A model generated the notes under the pieces. The model was not told the DNA's origin, did no database searches, and worked only from the letters and a program-made list of their open reading frames with translations. From NCBI GenBank assembly GCA_003762615.1, contig RIAZ01000022.1, positions 1 to 64,000 of the forward strand: a stretch of 64,000 nucleotides of DNA. The letters are read 5' to 3'. This DNA is from Muribaculaceae bacterium Isolate-037 (Harlan). Lineage in GTDB: Bacteria; Bacteroidota; Bacteroidia; Bacteroidales; Muribaculaceae. Made by a program: the position numbers and the translations under genes. Shown here one piece after another: positions 32,016-40,777 of this stretch (positions are counted from its first letter, which is position 1; each line of letters begins with the position of its first letter).

Positions 32016-34784
32016 TCAGTTTGCCATCACCTTCTTAACGGCATTACCGCAACGCAACACGTAGACACCGGGAACAACACTCACGCTGCCGCTGACTGTC
32101 ACGCTGCCTACCATTCTGCCGTCCATGCTGTAGATCTCAACCACGCCGGGAGCATTGTCAACCACAATCTTTCCATCGGCTGCATACGCCATCAACGTCT
32201 CTCCATCAGCCTCGATACCATCTACTGCCGACGACACACCTTTGCTCGCGATAACCACATAACAGTTAGCGGGTACAGTCACTTTCTTGTCAGCAGCATT
32301 GAAGGATGGCGCACTGCCGTATGATTTCGACATGATTGTATAGGCATCATTATCTGCCTGCAAGAAATCCACACTGAAAGTGCGCACGCCTGTCACGTTA
32401 GGATTTATAACAGTATAAAGCTCCTTACCATCTGCAATCGACACCATTGTCCTGCCGTTCTGCCAATTGTTGGAATTGCAAGCCATGGAGAAAGTGGCAG
32501 ACTCTGTGAAGAGCTCCGGATTCCCGGTGCGGAGTGCGATAAGCTCTGAATAATTGTCATACAATCCCTTATGATCGGCATCATCAAGCAATCCCCAATT
32601 TACGATCTTGGGATCCGTATTGTTGCCGCCGTTCTGGTTTTTTGTAGTCTGGGAGTTACCAAGTTCAGAGAACTGCCATATCATGTGGGCACCCGGCGCA
32701 AGTATCATCTGCACGGCTGCTGATCCGAGACGCTGCATCGACACCTTCTCATTCCCCTTAACGCCTGCTGCGCCATCCTTATTCTGCTTGTAGGCGAGAC
32801 GCTCCTCGTCATGACTCTCCAGATATGACACCGTTGAGCCCCATGTGCGGCTGTCATTGGGTGCATACATCCTGTTGAGATTGGAATTAGAATTATATCC
32901 CATTGCGAACTGGCATCCTGCCCCATTGATATTAGCCCAGTTGAGCTGACCTGTCTCAGCCATCTCATTCTCCTCTTTTGCTCCGGCAAGGTTCTCATTG
33001 ATGAAATAAGCGTTCGGATTGACTGATTCCACCACTTTCTGAAGCTCTCTCATACGTGCCACGCGGGAAGCGTTGTAGGCGTTTGTGCCGGAATCGCCAC
33101 TGTTGGCGTATGAATCATTATCACCGAGACCCTTCACGAGGTCGAAACGGAATCCGTCGAACTTATACTCCTCCATCCAGTAGCGGAGCACGTCTACCCA
33201 TTGCTCCTGCACCATCGGGAAGCCCTGGTTCCAGTCGTTGAGCACGCTGTAGGCATGAGGCGCATTCATATTGTAGAACGGATTGGAACCTACAGGATAC
33301 ATCTGATACCACGGATGCAGACCGTCGCTCTGGTTGAACACCATGTCGAGAATCACCGCCATGCCGTTCTGATGACATACGTCGATAAATTCCTTGTAGT
33401 CGTCCGGCGTGCCGTATGCCTTGTCAGGCGCGAAATAGAAGTTGGGATTATAGCCCCAGGAGATATTCCCGTTAAATTCCATAATCGGGAGAAGCTCTAT
33501 GGCATTCACTCCGAGAGTCTTCAGATAAGGAATCTTCTCGATAGCCTTGCGCACGGTGCCGTTGCCGTCTGCCTTACCCTCTGTGCCGGTGAAATCGCGG
33601 AACAGAAGCTCATATATGATAAGGTCGGAGGCGGGAACGCCCTTGAAGTCTGTCACCTGCCAGTCGTAATCATTGATGTTGCCCTGATATATTGCGAGAG
33701 GCACGTCTGACACTTTCCCTATCGGATATTCCGGCAGACCGGGATACACGTCGGTAAGGAGATACTTGTCGTTCCACGGGTCAAGCACAAGGCGTGCGTA
33801 TGGGTCGCCTACGCTCTTGTTGCCGTCGACGAGGAAGTAGTAGCCATACATCTTGTCATTCTCAAGACCTTTGACTGTAGTCCAGAAATAACGCATACCA
33901 TTGACGTCGGTATAGTTCATCACGTAGTCGTTGCTGATCTCATAGTCATTCCATTCGCCCACGAGAATCACACTCTGCTTCTCGGGAGCTCCCAGACAGA
34001 ACGTCACGCTGCCGTCGGCATTCTTCACCGGACCCATCTTCGGCGTGCCGCCGGGATAGGCTGCTTCCTGTGAGTCGGAAGCATAGACGTAAAGGGCTGT
34101 CTTCTCCACTGTCATATCGCCCGCAGTTGCCACTGCCTTAACCTCATAATTTCCGGGAGCGTCAAACGTATGCTTCACGGAAAGAAGCGTGGTGTCTGCC
34201 TCGGTTGCCACCACTGTACCATTGATACTCAAAGAGATGGCGGCTTTCATAGTGGTTCCGACTTTAAACGTGACTGTAGATGTTGAGGGGGTGATCATTG
34301 TCGACGGCAGATCAGACTCTATCGCAATCTGCAGTCCGGCATCCATCACTTCAAGGAAGATATCCTTCCCCCCTTCTGCCTTACCCTCCTTGGAGCCATT
34401 GGCATTTCTGAATACAAATGCCAGCTTAGCCACCTTCTGGGAAGGATCGGTGATTCCATAATAAGTGTGGATATCGCCGATGTAAAGTTTCCATAAGTCC
34501 TTGCTCACATACTCAAGCTCATACTTTTGAGAATTGTCGCCCCATGTCGGAGCATATTTCCAATCGCTTGGTCCGTCGCCTTCAAGCAACACTCCGGTGT
34601 GGGCATAGATTTTGGCACTTGCCGGCTGCCCCATAAGTCCCTTGGAGCCTTGATCGGCATGAAAGAAGATAGTCACATCCTTTGAATCCACTTGAAGGGG
34701 ACTCGGCTTGGACGTGACCTGGGCGTTGACATTCAACGCAAATGCCACTATTGCAAGCAGCATCGACAGGTAAGTTTTCACCAT
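32016..34784 (-). CDS. Secreted GH13 amylase-family enzyme with T9SS tail
   Basis: This 922-residue enzyme has a signal peptide (ending NVNAQ) and N-terminal beta-sandwich regions, including a CBM48-like part (VTFCLGAPEKQSVILVGEWNDYEISNDY). A GH13 barrel follows. Its four conserved regions are visible: DMVFNQ, GFRFDLVKG (nucleophile D), FINENL (acid/base E) and ESHDEERL. It should hydrolyse alpha-glucans. The C-terminus (GVVEIYSMDGRMVGSVTVSG...GVYVLRCGNAVKKVMAN) is a type IX secretion sorting domain, so export to the surface or outside is expected. It is close to, but not in, the two sus-like operons. Confidence 0.92.
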   Translation of the reverse strand: MVKTYLSMLLAIVAFALNVNAQVTSKPSPLQVDSKDVTIFFHADQGSKGLMGQPASAKIYAHTGVLLEGDGPSDWKYAPTWGDNSQKYELEYVSKDLWKLYIGDIHTYYGITDPSQKVAKLAFVFRNANGSKEGKAEGGKDIFLEVMDAGLQIAIESDLPSTMITPSTSTVTFKVGTTMKAAISLSINGTVVATEADTTLLSVKHTFDAPGNYEVKAVATAGDMTVEKTALYVYASDSQEAAYPGGTPKMGPVKNADGSVTFCLGAPEKQSVILVGEWNDYEISNDYVMNYTDVNGMRYFWTTVKGLENDKMYGYYFLVDGNKSVGDPYARLVLDPWNDKYLLTDVYPGLPEYPIGKVSDVPLAIYQGNINDYDWQVTDFKGVPASDLIIYELLFRDFTGTEGKADGNGTVRKAIEKIPYLKTLGVNAIELLPIMEFNGNISWGYNPNFYFAPDKAYGTPDDYKEFIDVCHQNGMAVILDMVFNQSDGLHPWYQMYPVGSNPFYNMNAPHAYSVLNDWNQGFPMVQEQWVDVLRYWMEEYKFDGFRFDLVKGLGDNDSYANSGDSGTNAYNASRVARMRELQKVVESVNPNAYFINENLAGAKEENEMAETGQLNWANINGAGCQFAMGYNSNSNLNRMYAPNDSRTWGSTVSYLESHDEERLAYKQNKDGAAGVKGNEKVSMQRLGSAAVQMILAPGAHMIWQFSELGNSQTTKNQNGGNNTDPKIVNWGLLDDADHKGLYDNYSELIALRTGNPELFTESATFSMACNSNNWQNGRTMVSIADGKELYTVINPNVTGVRTFSVDFLQADNDAYTIMSKSYGSAPSFNAADKKVTVPANCYVVIASKGVSSAVDGIEADGETLMAYAADGKIVVDNAPGVVEIYSMDGRMVGSVTVSGSVSVVPGVYVLRCGNAVKKVMAN

Positions 34785-34864
34785 GGTCAATTTATTTAGT
34801 TAGTAAAAAATAAGCAATTCAACTATAATCCGAAATATCCCCGTTAACCCAATCCTATCCCCTC

Positions 34865-35305
34865 TTATTCCTCATCGGGAACGTAGGTCTCCTCACGAAC
34901 ATGAAGATACTCCTCCCAATCCTTATCCTCCTCTGCCTCTATCACGATTGGGATGGTGGGAAGCTCTGACAACGCCTTGTTGAAGACAAGGGAGAAGATC
35001 TTAAGGTTTTTCGTATAGAATACCCAATCCCTCTTACCGTCGCCGGTGTATATTCCGGTCATGACTGCCACACGGTCTTTCTTGAATGATTCCAACAGTG
35101 CATCCGTAGCCTTCTCCATAAGTGCGGCATCATCCTCCTCCGGCATACCATCTGGGAGTGCATTGTAGTTCCACGTCACGTCTATGCGGTAGTTATATTT
35201 ACCGCTCTCTCGATATTCATCGATGCAGTCGCGCCCGGTCACTATCACCGTCTTTCCCGACTCTCCCTCGGCAGGATATGACCACCATTTATCTGTATAT
35301 TTCAT
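34865..35305 (-). CDS. DUF695 domain protein
   Basis: This 146-residue protein matches DUF695 in layout: a WWSYPAEGESGKTVIVTGRD start, a central KDRVAVMTGIYTGDGKRDWVFYTKN motif and an acidic C-terminus. It has no signal peptide. The biochemical role of DUF695 is not known. It lies 32 bp from the DUF2027-Smr gene and 80 bp from the amylase gene. Confidence 0.8.
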   Translation of the reverse strand: MKYTDKWWSYPAEGESGKTVIVTGRDCIDEYRESGKYNYRIDVTWNYNALPDGMPEEDDAALMEKATDALLESFKKDRVAVMTGIYTGDGKRDWVFYTKNLKIFSLVFNKALSELPTIPIVIEAEEDKDWEEYLHVREETYVPDEE

Positions 35306-35337
35306 GTCGTTCTCGATTTTAGGTTCGTGATTTGAGG

Positions 35338-36486
35338 TTAATGAATCGTCACGAGAGTGGCACCGAAGCCATACTCACGGAAAGAGGCATCCTGAAGTTC
35401 TGCCTTGGGCCATTCCTTCTTGAGCAGGTCAAGCACTGCCTTGCGGAGCACTCCCTCCCCTTTGCCATGAATGAACACAAGTTTCTGACCGATGCGCCCA
35501 CTGTTGGCTCTCATGTGCTTTCTCACTGCGGCGAGCTGCATCTCGAGCATATCCTTAGGCTCCATCCCTGTCAGGGTATCGGTAAGTTCCCCGATATGGA
35601 GATCCACCTCTATCAGTGGCAACACCTTGTGAGGATTGTCGGCAGTTGAGGAGGATTTCCCTTTTCTTCCGGAATCGACCTTATATTTCTTCGACAATTC
35701 GCGGGCGGCATCCTTATCTTTACGGTCCCCCTGCATGGCTGAAGCCACTTCTGCGGCATTCACCTCCAGCGGACGATGCGCCACACCATCCGTCACTATA
35801 GGGATCTCCAGCACAGGCGTCTCAAAGTATATGCCAGGACGGAAACAATGGTATTTATGGAATTTCGTGAGATCAAGTTTACGCGATACACTCACGGGAG
35901 CCTGAAGCGTGAAGAGTCTATCCTTCTTGTATGCCACACACTGGAACGCTATCTTCTCATACTGTGGGAGGGTCTCATGGGTAAGCGACACCATATCGCA
36001 GTACTCATTGGGAGCCACTGTGCCCTGCCATACCATAGTCCATCCCCTCTCCTCCTCGCTGCGGCGAAGGAGGGTGAAATTGAGGAAGTAGTTGGAATCG
36101 TTGACCAACACGGCAGAGAAACGCGACTTGTCGAGATGCTTCACGTCGCTCGGCTCGAAGGCAAGGGCTATGTTCATCTTGTCACCGTGGGAAGTCTCCT
36201 CCACGGGAAGTTCCGGCTGAACCGTCACGACAGGTTCCGGTTCGACCGCCACTGCCTTAGTCTCCGGCTTTTTCCGTCCGTCGTCAAATGCTTTCTGGTC
36301 AAACATCAGGCGCGGACCGTCATCCTTGAGGTCATGCCCGGCAGGCATCACCACTACCACCTCCTTGAGAAGCACAGGCGTCTCAAATCCGTCATCGTCA
36401 ACGTAGGCTATCTGCCCCTCTATTCTCATTATCCGTCCGCCTCCGACGCTATTGAGGAAGCGGACCGTATCTCCTATCTTTGCCAC
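35338..36486 (-). CDS. DUF2027 protein with C-terminal Smr domain
   Basis: This 382-residue protein has an N-terminal SH3-like beta-barrel (GDTVRFLNSVGGGRIMRIEGQIAYVDDDGFETPVL) as in MutS2-related proteins and a central DUF2027 region. The C-terminal Smr domain has the motifs VDLHIGELTD and IHGKGEGVLRKAV. Smr domains bind or cut branched DNA or act on RNA and ribosomes. It lies 13 bp after phoH. Confidence 0.88.
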   Translation of the reverse strand: MAKIGDTVRFLNSVGGGRIMRIEGQIAYVDDDGFETPVLLKEVVVVMPAGHDLKDDGPRLMFDQKAFDDGRKKPETKAVAVEPEPVVTVQPELPVEETSHGDKMNIALAFEPSDVKHLDKSRFSAVLVNDSNYFLNFTLLRRSEEERGWTMVWQGTVAPNEYCDMVSLTHETLPQYEKIAFQCVAYKKDRLFTLQAPVSVSRKLDLTKFHKYHCFRPGIYFETPVLEIPIVTDGVAHRPLEVNAAEVASAMQGDRKDKDAARELSKKYKVDSGRKGKSSSTADNPHKVLPLIEVDLHIGELTDTLTGMEPKDMLEMQLAAVRKHMRANSGRIGQKLVFIHGKGEGVLRKAVLDLLKKEWPKAELQDASFREYGFGATLVTIH

Positions 36487-36499
36487 AATCTAATAATTT

Positions 36500-37498
36500 T
36501 TAATCCTGATTTCTCTCCTCCGGCGCCGGCATCTTCAACCCTGCCTCAAACTCATCATCCACCTTCTTCTCTCTCGACTCGTAGGCATCCACTATGCGCT
36601 GCACGAGCGGATGACGCACAATATCCTTCTTGACATATTCTATTATGCCGATACCCTCCACGCCTCTCAGTATGCGCAACGACTGGAGCAGACCGCTCTG
36701 CACCGTGCGCGGAAGGTCGATCTGCGTGGCGTCGCCTGTGATAATCATCTTACTGTTGACACCGAGTCGCGTAAGAAACATCTTCATCTGATGCTTGGTG
36801 GTGTTCTGTGCCTCATCGAGGATAATCACGGCATCATTCAGCGTGCGACCGCGCATGAATGCAAGGGGCGCAATCTGGATGGTGTCGTTCTCCATATACT
36901 CCTTCAGTTTAAGCTGGGGAAGCATATCCTCAAGTGCGTCATAAAGCGGACGGAGATATGGGTCAATCTTATCCTTCATGTCGCCGGGGAGGAAACCGAG
37001 CTTCTCACCCGCCTCCACAGCCGGACGCGACAAGATGATGCGCTTGCATGCCTTATTCTTCAGAGCCGCCACAGCCAATGCTATCGCGATATAGGTCTTG
37101 CCGGTGCCGGCGGGACCGAGTGCGAAAGTAAGGTCATTATGCGCGAAACTCCTCACCATCTTAGCCTGATTTGCATTACGCGGCGCAATCGGGCGACCTG
37201 TCTGACCGAAAATGATGACACCCTCGGTATTGACGGGCTTCGGAGGCTCACCCTTGATTATATCAATGATGACATCCTCGGTCAGTTTGTTGTAGGTGGC
37301 GGCATAATTCTCTATCTCCTTCACCTTGCGCTCAAACTCACCGGTCTCACTCTCCTCCCCTATGACCTTGATCACGTTGCCGCGAGCTGCCATCCGCAAT
37401 TTCGGGAAGAGATTGCGGATCAGATTTATATTATTGTTATTGACCCCATAAAAAGTCTGGGGATCAACCTTATCGATTATTACTATCCTTTCGTTCAT
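36500..37498 (-). CDS. phoH: PhoH-family ATPase
   Basis: This 332-residue protein has an N-terminal KH-like RNA-binding segment (about residues 1-65) and a PhoH P-loop ATPase core. Walker A is GPAGTGKTYIA, Walker B is VIILDEAQNTT, and a later GDATQIDLP is typical. The family is linked to RNA metabolism and phosphate or stress response. It follows sufB by 31 bp and may be co-transcribed with the Smr gene. Confidence 0.92.
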   Translation of the reverse strand: MNERIVIIDKVDPQTFYGVNNNNINLIRNLFPKLRMAARGNVIKVIGEESETGEFERKVKEIENYAATYNKLTEDVIIDIIKGEPPKPVNTEGVIIFGQTGRPIAPRNANQAKMVRSFAHNDLTFALGPAGTGKTYIAIALAVAALKNKACKRIILSRPAVEAGEKLGFLPGDMKDKIDPYLRPLYDALEDMLPQLKLKEYMENDTIQIAPLAFMRGRTLNDAVIILDEAQNTTKHQMKMFLTRLGVNSKMIITGDATQIDLPRTVQSGLLQSLRILRGVEGIGIIEYVKKDIVRHPLVQRIVDAYESREKKVDDEFEAGLKMPAPEERNQD

Positions 37499-37529
37499 CT
37501 AAATATCAGAAAAACAATATCATTTGGGA

Positions 37530-38999
37530 TCATCCCACGCTCCCTTCGAGCGTGATCTGAAGCAGTTTCTGTGCCTCCACCGCAAACTCCATCGGAAGTT
37601 TGTTCATAACCTCCTTTGCATAACCGTTGACAATCAGAGCCACTGCCTCCTCCGTAGGGATGCCGCGCTGGCGGCAATAGAAGAGCTGAGCCTCATTGAT
37701 TTTTGAAGTGGTTGCCTCATGCTCCACTGTAGACGTAGAGTTCTGCACGTCGATATACGGGAAAGTATGTGCGCCACACTGGTTCCCCATCAGAAGCGAG
37801 TCACACTGGGTATAGTTACGACAATTTGCGGCATCCTTCGCCACCTTCACCAGTCCACGGTAAGAATTCTGGCTCTTGCCGGCAGAGATACCCTTGCTCA
37901 CGATCGTACTGCGAGAGTTACGCCCCACGTGAATCATCTTGGTGCCCGTATCCGCCTGCTGGTAATTGTTGGTGACTGCCACGGAGTAGAATTCCCCGAC
38001 ACTCTCATCCCCCTTTAGCACGCAGGATGGATATTTCCAAGTGATTGCAGAACCGGTCTCCACCTGAGTCCATGAAATCTTCGAACGGTGTCCACGGCAT
38101 AGTCCGCGTTTGGTCACAAAGTTGTAGATACCACCCTTGCCATCCTTATCGCCGGCATACCAGTTCTGAACCGTACTATACTTCACTTCGCTCCTCTCCT
38201 CGCAGATTATCTCCACGATAGCTGCATGCAGCTGGTTCTCATCTCGCATAGGCGCGGTGCAACCCTCCAGATAGCTGACGTAGGCATCATCATCCGCCAC
38301 AATCAACGTGCGTTCAAACTGACCGGTGCCGGAAGCATTGATTCGGAAATACGTGCTAAGCTCCATCGGGCATCTCACACCCTTAGGAATGTAGACAAAC
38401 GAACCATCGGAGAAAACCGCCGAGTTCAGCGCAGCGAAGAAGTTGTCGCGATAGCTCACCACTGAGCCGAGATACTTCTTCACCAAGTCAGGATAATCCT
38501 TCACAGCCTCCGAGAATGAGCAGAAGATGACTCCCAACTCCGCAAGTTTCTCGCGGTGGGTAGTCTTAACGCTGACAGAATCCATCACAGCATCCACAGC
38601 CACTCCGGCAAGCTGCTTCTGTTCCTCCAGAGATATGCCGAGCTTATTAAACGTATCGATAAGCTCCGGATCGACCTCATCCAGACTCTTCTTCAACTCC
38701 TTCTTCTTAGGTGCGGCATAATAAGAGATTGCCTGGAAATCAATCGGCGGGATGTTAAGATGCGCCCAATCCGGCATAGGGAGCGTGAGCCAATGGCGGA
38801 ACGCCTTCAGACGGAAATCAAGAAGCCAATCCGGCTCCCCCTTCACCTTGGATATGAATCTTATTACATCCTCATCAAGACCCGGAGGCACAATCTCCGT
38901 GTCTATATCGCTGGTAAACCCATACTTATATTCAGAATTAGCAGCTTTCTGCAACACGTCATCCTGCTGCAAGCTCCCATCTTCTCTAACTTCTTCCAT
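37530..38999 (-). CDS. sufB: Fe-S cluster assembly protein SufB
   Basis: This 489-residue protein is the scaffold component of the SufBCD complex. Recognisable blocks include [81 protein letters not shown] and [21 protein letters not shown] chose the ATG at 38999; an in-frame TTG at 39017 is an alternative. SufC and SufD, usually directly downstream of sufB in this phylum, are absent from this strand and position. Confidence 0.94.
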   Translation of the reverse strand: MEEVREDGSLQQDDVLQKAANSEYKYGFTSDIDTEIVPPGLDEDVIRFISKVKGEPDWLLDFRLKAFRHWLTLPMPDWAHLNIPPIDFQAISYYAAPKKKELKKSLDEVDPELIDTFNKLGISLEEQKQLAGVAVDAVMDSVSVKTTHREKLAELGVIFCSFSEAVKDYPDLVKKYLGSVVSYRDNFFAALNSAVFSDGSFVYIPKGVRCPMELSTYFRINASGTGQFERTLIVADDDAYVSYLEGCTAPMRDENQLHAAIVEIICEERSEVKYSTVQNWYAGDKDGKGGIYNFVTKRGLCRGHRSKISWTQVETGSAITWKYPSCVLKGDESVGEFYSVAVTNNYQQADTGTKMIHVGRNSRSTIVSKGISAGKSQNSYRGLVKVAKDAANCRNYTQCDSLLMGNQCGAHTFPYIDVQNSTSTVEHEATTSKINEAQLFYCRQRGIPTEEAVALIVNGYAKEVMNKLPMEFAVEAQKLLQITLEGSVG

Positions 39000-39212
39000 A
39001 TCTTTTCTTGTATTCAATAATTAACCCGGAACCTACTCCTAATTAATTAGAAACAAATCAACCTTCCCCTCTGTTGGGGCAAAAACTTATTTTCCCACAA
39101 AAATAATCAAAATCTTCCATTTGACAAAATAAAGCCCCATCCCCCGGTACTTCCGCTCCTTTCGCCCCTGCTCCAATGCTTCCGCCAGCTCCCCTCGTCC
39201 CTTCGCCTGATC

Positions 39213-39312
39213 CTTTCGCCCATGGGCGAAAGCACACAACTCCAGCCGCTCCAAATTCCAACCATCAGATTGCTGGAGTTCCGTGCCCGAGCCCATGGGC
39301 GAGGGGATCCTC
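39213..39312. repeat. REP-like palindromic repeat, right-of-sufB copy
   Basis: A perfect 20-bp palindrome (CTTTCGCCCATGGGCGAAAG, 39213-39232) is followed by an AACTCCAGC/GCTGGAGTT pair and a 42-bp stretch (39268-39309) that is identical to 40606-40647 on the far side of the transposase gene. The unit abuts the transposase stop codon. Confidence 0.8.
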
Positions 39313-40339
39313 ATTCTCGGCGGAATTTTGCCGAGCTGAAATCAGACTCTACGATACGTTCAGCCAGCCTATTCATTTCCAGACATACAGCCCGCATCGG
39401 ATGCCGGCGTTCAAAAGAACGCTCATCCCGCAACGATACCAACAGATAATTCCCTGTGGCGCAATAATCAAACTCCTCCCGATAAGGATGCTTACGAGCC
39501 GGCAGACCAAACTCAATGATACGTATCATCCGCCACCCGTTCTTCAGTCCCTCCTTATAAATCTCATCCTCTATCGGATGTATAAACGGCGACACCAGCA
39601 CTCCCCCATTCCTTGCAATCTCCCTCGCATACTGCAACCTCCTGTTATTCTCTGCCTCACTCACCTTACTTGTGTATCTCACCACTATTTTCTCAGGATA
39701 ATGCAACAGAAAAAGATTACCGTAGGCATGCAACGAGCCTAAACCGTCAGAGATAATCAAAGTTCGATGAAACAGATCAGAAAATGTTCGTTTCAACAAC
39801 GCCCTTCTCGGATTATCCTCAATATATCGTTGCCAGCGGGACCACTGTCCCTGATCATATAAAATCCTATCATTATCCCCATTCCTTATAAAATAGGACA
39901 GATCCTTTTCCGCATACTGAGGAAACCGTTCCCTCATTATTCGAGTGCAACTTGCTTTAAGCTGCCCGACATACCAACCGAATTTACTATCAAGTTTATC
40001 TGTGACATAAAATATTATGTGCACATGATCCGGCATCACCACCTTATAATTACATTTAATCAACGGATTACGTTCAAGAAAATTCGTAAGTGCATCCAAA
40101 AACACAATCCCAAGAGTAGTAGGTTCTGTATAAATTCTATCCCCTCTAACCCTAATATCCCCCCTTATTACCGACAAAGCCGATAATTCCCGGCTCCTCA
40201 TAAAAGTCCATAGATACGCACACTTCTTCTTATAGTCATGGTCACGCATTCTGCGAGTCTGACAATGCTTGGTAGGCTGCCGGAAAACAGGACGATGATC
40301 AGAGTCATTATCAATAAAAGGTAAGGAGGAGTCATTCAT
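39311..40339 (-). CDS. REP-associated tyrosine transposase (Y1, IS200-like fold)
   Basis: This 342-residue protein has the HUH motif in VMPDHVHIIFYV and a candidate catalytic tyrosine in WQRYIEDNPRR, as in RAYT proteins. These single-strand DNA transposases process REP palindromes. Here REP-like repeats lie on both sides (39213-39312 and 40492-40650), in agreement with that role. At 342 residues it is longer than many RAYTs; the C-terminal ~130 residues (KNGWRMIRIIEFGLPARKHPYREEFDYCATGNYLLVS...) may be an added domain. I chose the second methionine as start. Confidence 0.85.
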   Translation of the reverse strand: MNDSSLPFIDNDSDHRPVFRQPTKHCQTRRMRDHDYKKKCAYLWTFMRSRELSALSVIRGDIRVRGDRIYTEPTTLGIVFLDALTNFLERNPLIKCNYKVVMPDHVHIIFYVTDKLDSKFGWYVGQLKASCTRIMRERFPQYAEKDLSYFIRNGDNDRILYDQGQWSRWQRYIEDNPRRALLKRTFSDLFHRTLIISDGLGSLHAYGNLFLLHYPEKIVVRYTSKVSEAENNRRLQYAREIARNGGVLVSPFIHPIEDEIYKEGLKNGWRMIRIIEFGLPARKHPYREEFDYCATGNYLLVSLRDERSFERRHPMRAVCLEMNRLAERIVESDFSSAKFRRE

Positions 40340-40491
40340 AGCGATGTTTTTCCACAAAATTAATTAAAACTTTCGATATGCCGCTTTTCCGACAAAACTA
40401 TTTGAAAATTTATTCCTACCCAACCAAATTTATAAGCTCTTCCGGTGCTTTCTCCCCGCTCCTCAGCCGCTTTCTCCCCGCACTTCCGATC

Positions 40492-40650
40492 CTTTCGCCC
40501 ATGGGCGAAAGCACAGAACTCCAGACATCAGGAGCACGAGCAGACATCAGGAGCACGGGCGGTCATCAGGAGCACAGGCGGGCGGCCCTACCCGTAGCCA
40601 CGCCCGATTGCTGGAGTTCCGTGCCCGAGCCCATGGGCGAGGGGATCGTC
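40492..40650. repeat. REP-like palindromic repeat, far copy with tandem units
   Basis: The same 20-bp palindrome occurs at 40492-40511 and the same 42-bp unit at 40606-40647. Between them a 19-bp unit (AGACATCAGGAGCACGAGC-type) repeats three times in tandem (40523-40579). It lies upstream of the transposase gene. Confidence 0.8.
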
Positions 40651-40710
40651 ATCCCCGGCGACGAGCGGATCCTCATTCCCGGTGGCGAAGATGGGATCGG
40701 AAGCACAAAA

Positions 40711-40745
40711 AGAGAGGGGATTACGAATTTCGCAATCCCCTCTCT
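40711..40745 (-). terminator. Terminator of the first sus-like operon
   Basis: On the minus strand AGAGAGGGGATT and AATCCCCTCTCT form a perfect 12-bp stem followed by TTTTTG, 33 bp after the susF-like stop codon. Confidence 0.85.
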
Positions 40746-40777
40746 TTATTTCAAAATCAGTGATTATTTATCAGTGA

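Noticed and set aside
35776..36633. Plus-strand open frame (285 codons) opposite the DUF2027-Smr gene
   Set aside because: Antisense shadow of a recognised gene; the composition (rich in His, Arg, Leu) is typical of reverse-frame translation.
36611..37555. Long plus-strand open frame (314 codons) opposite phoH
   Set aside because: It lies wholly antisense to a clear PhoH gene with conserved motifs, and its translation shows no domain or start signal.
40523..40579. Short CRISPR-like tandem repeat
   Set aside because: Three directly adjacent 19-bp units without spacers; better explained as part of the REP region.
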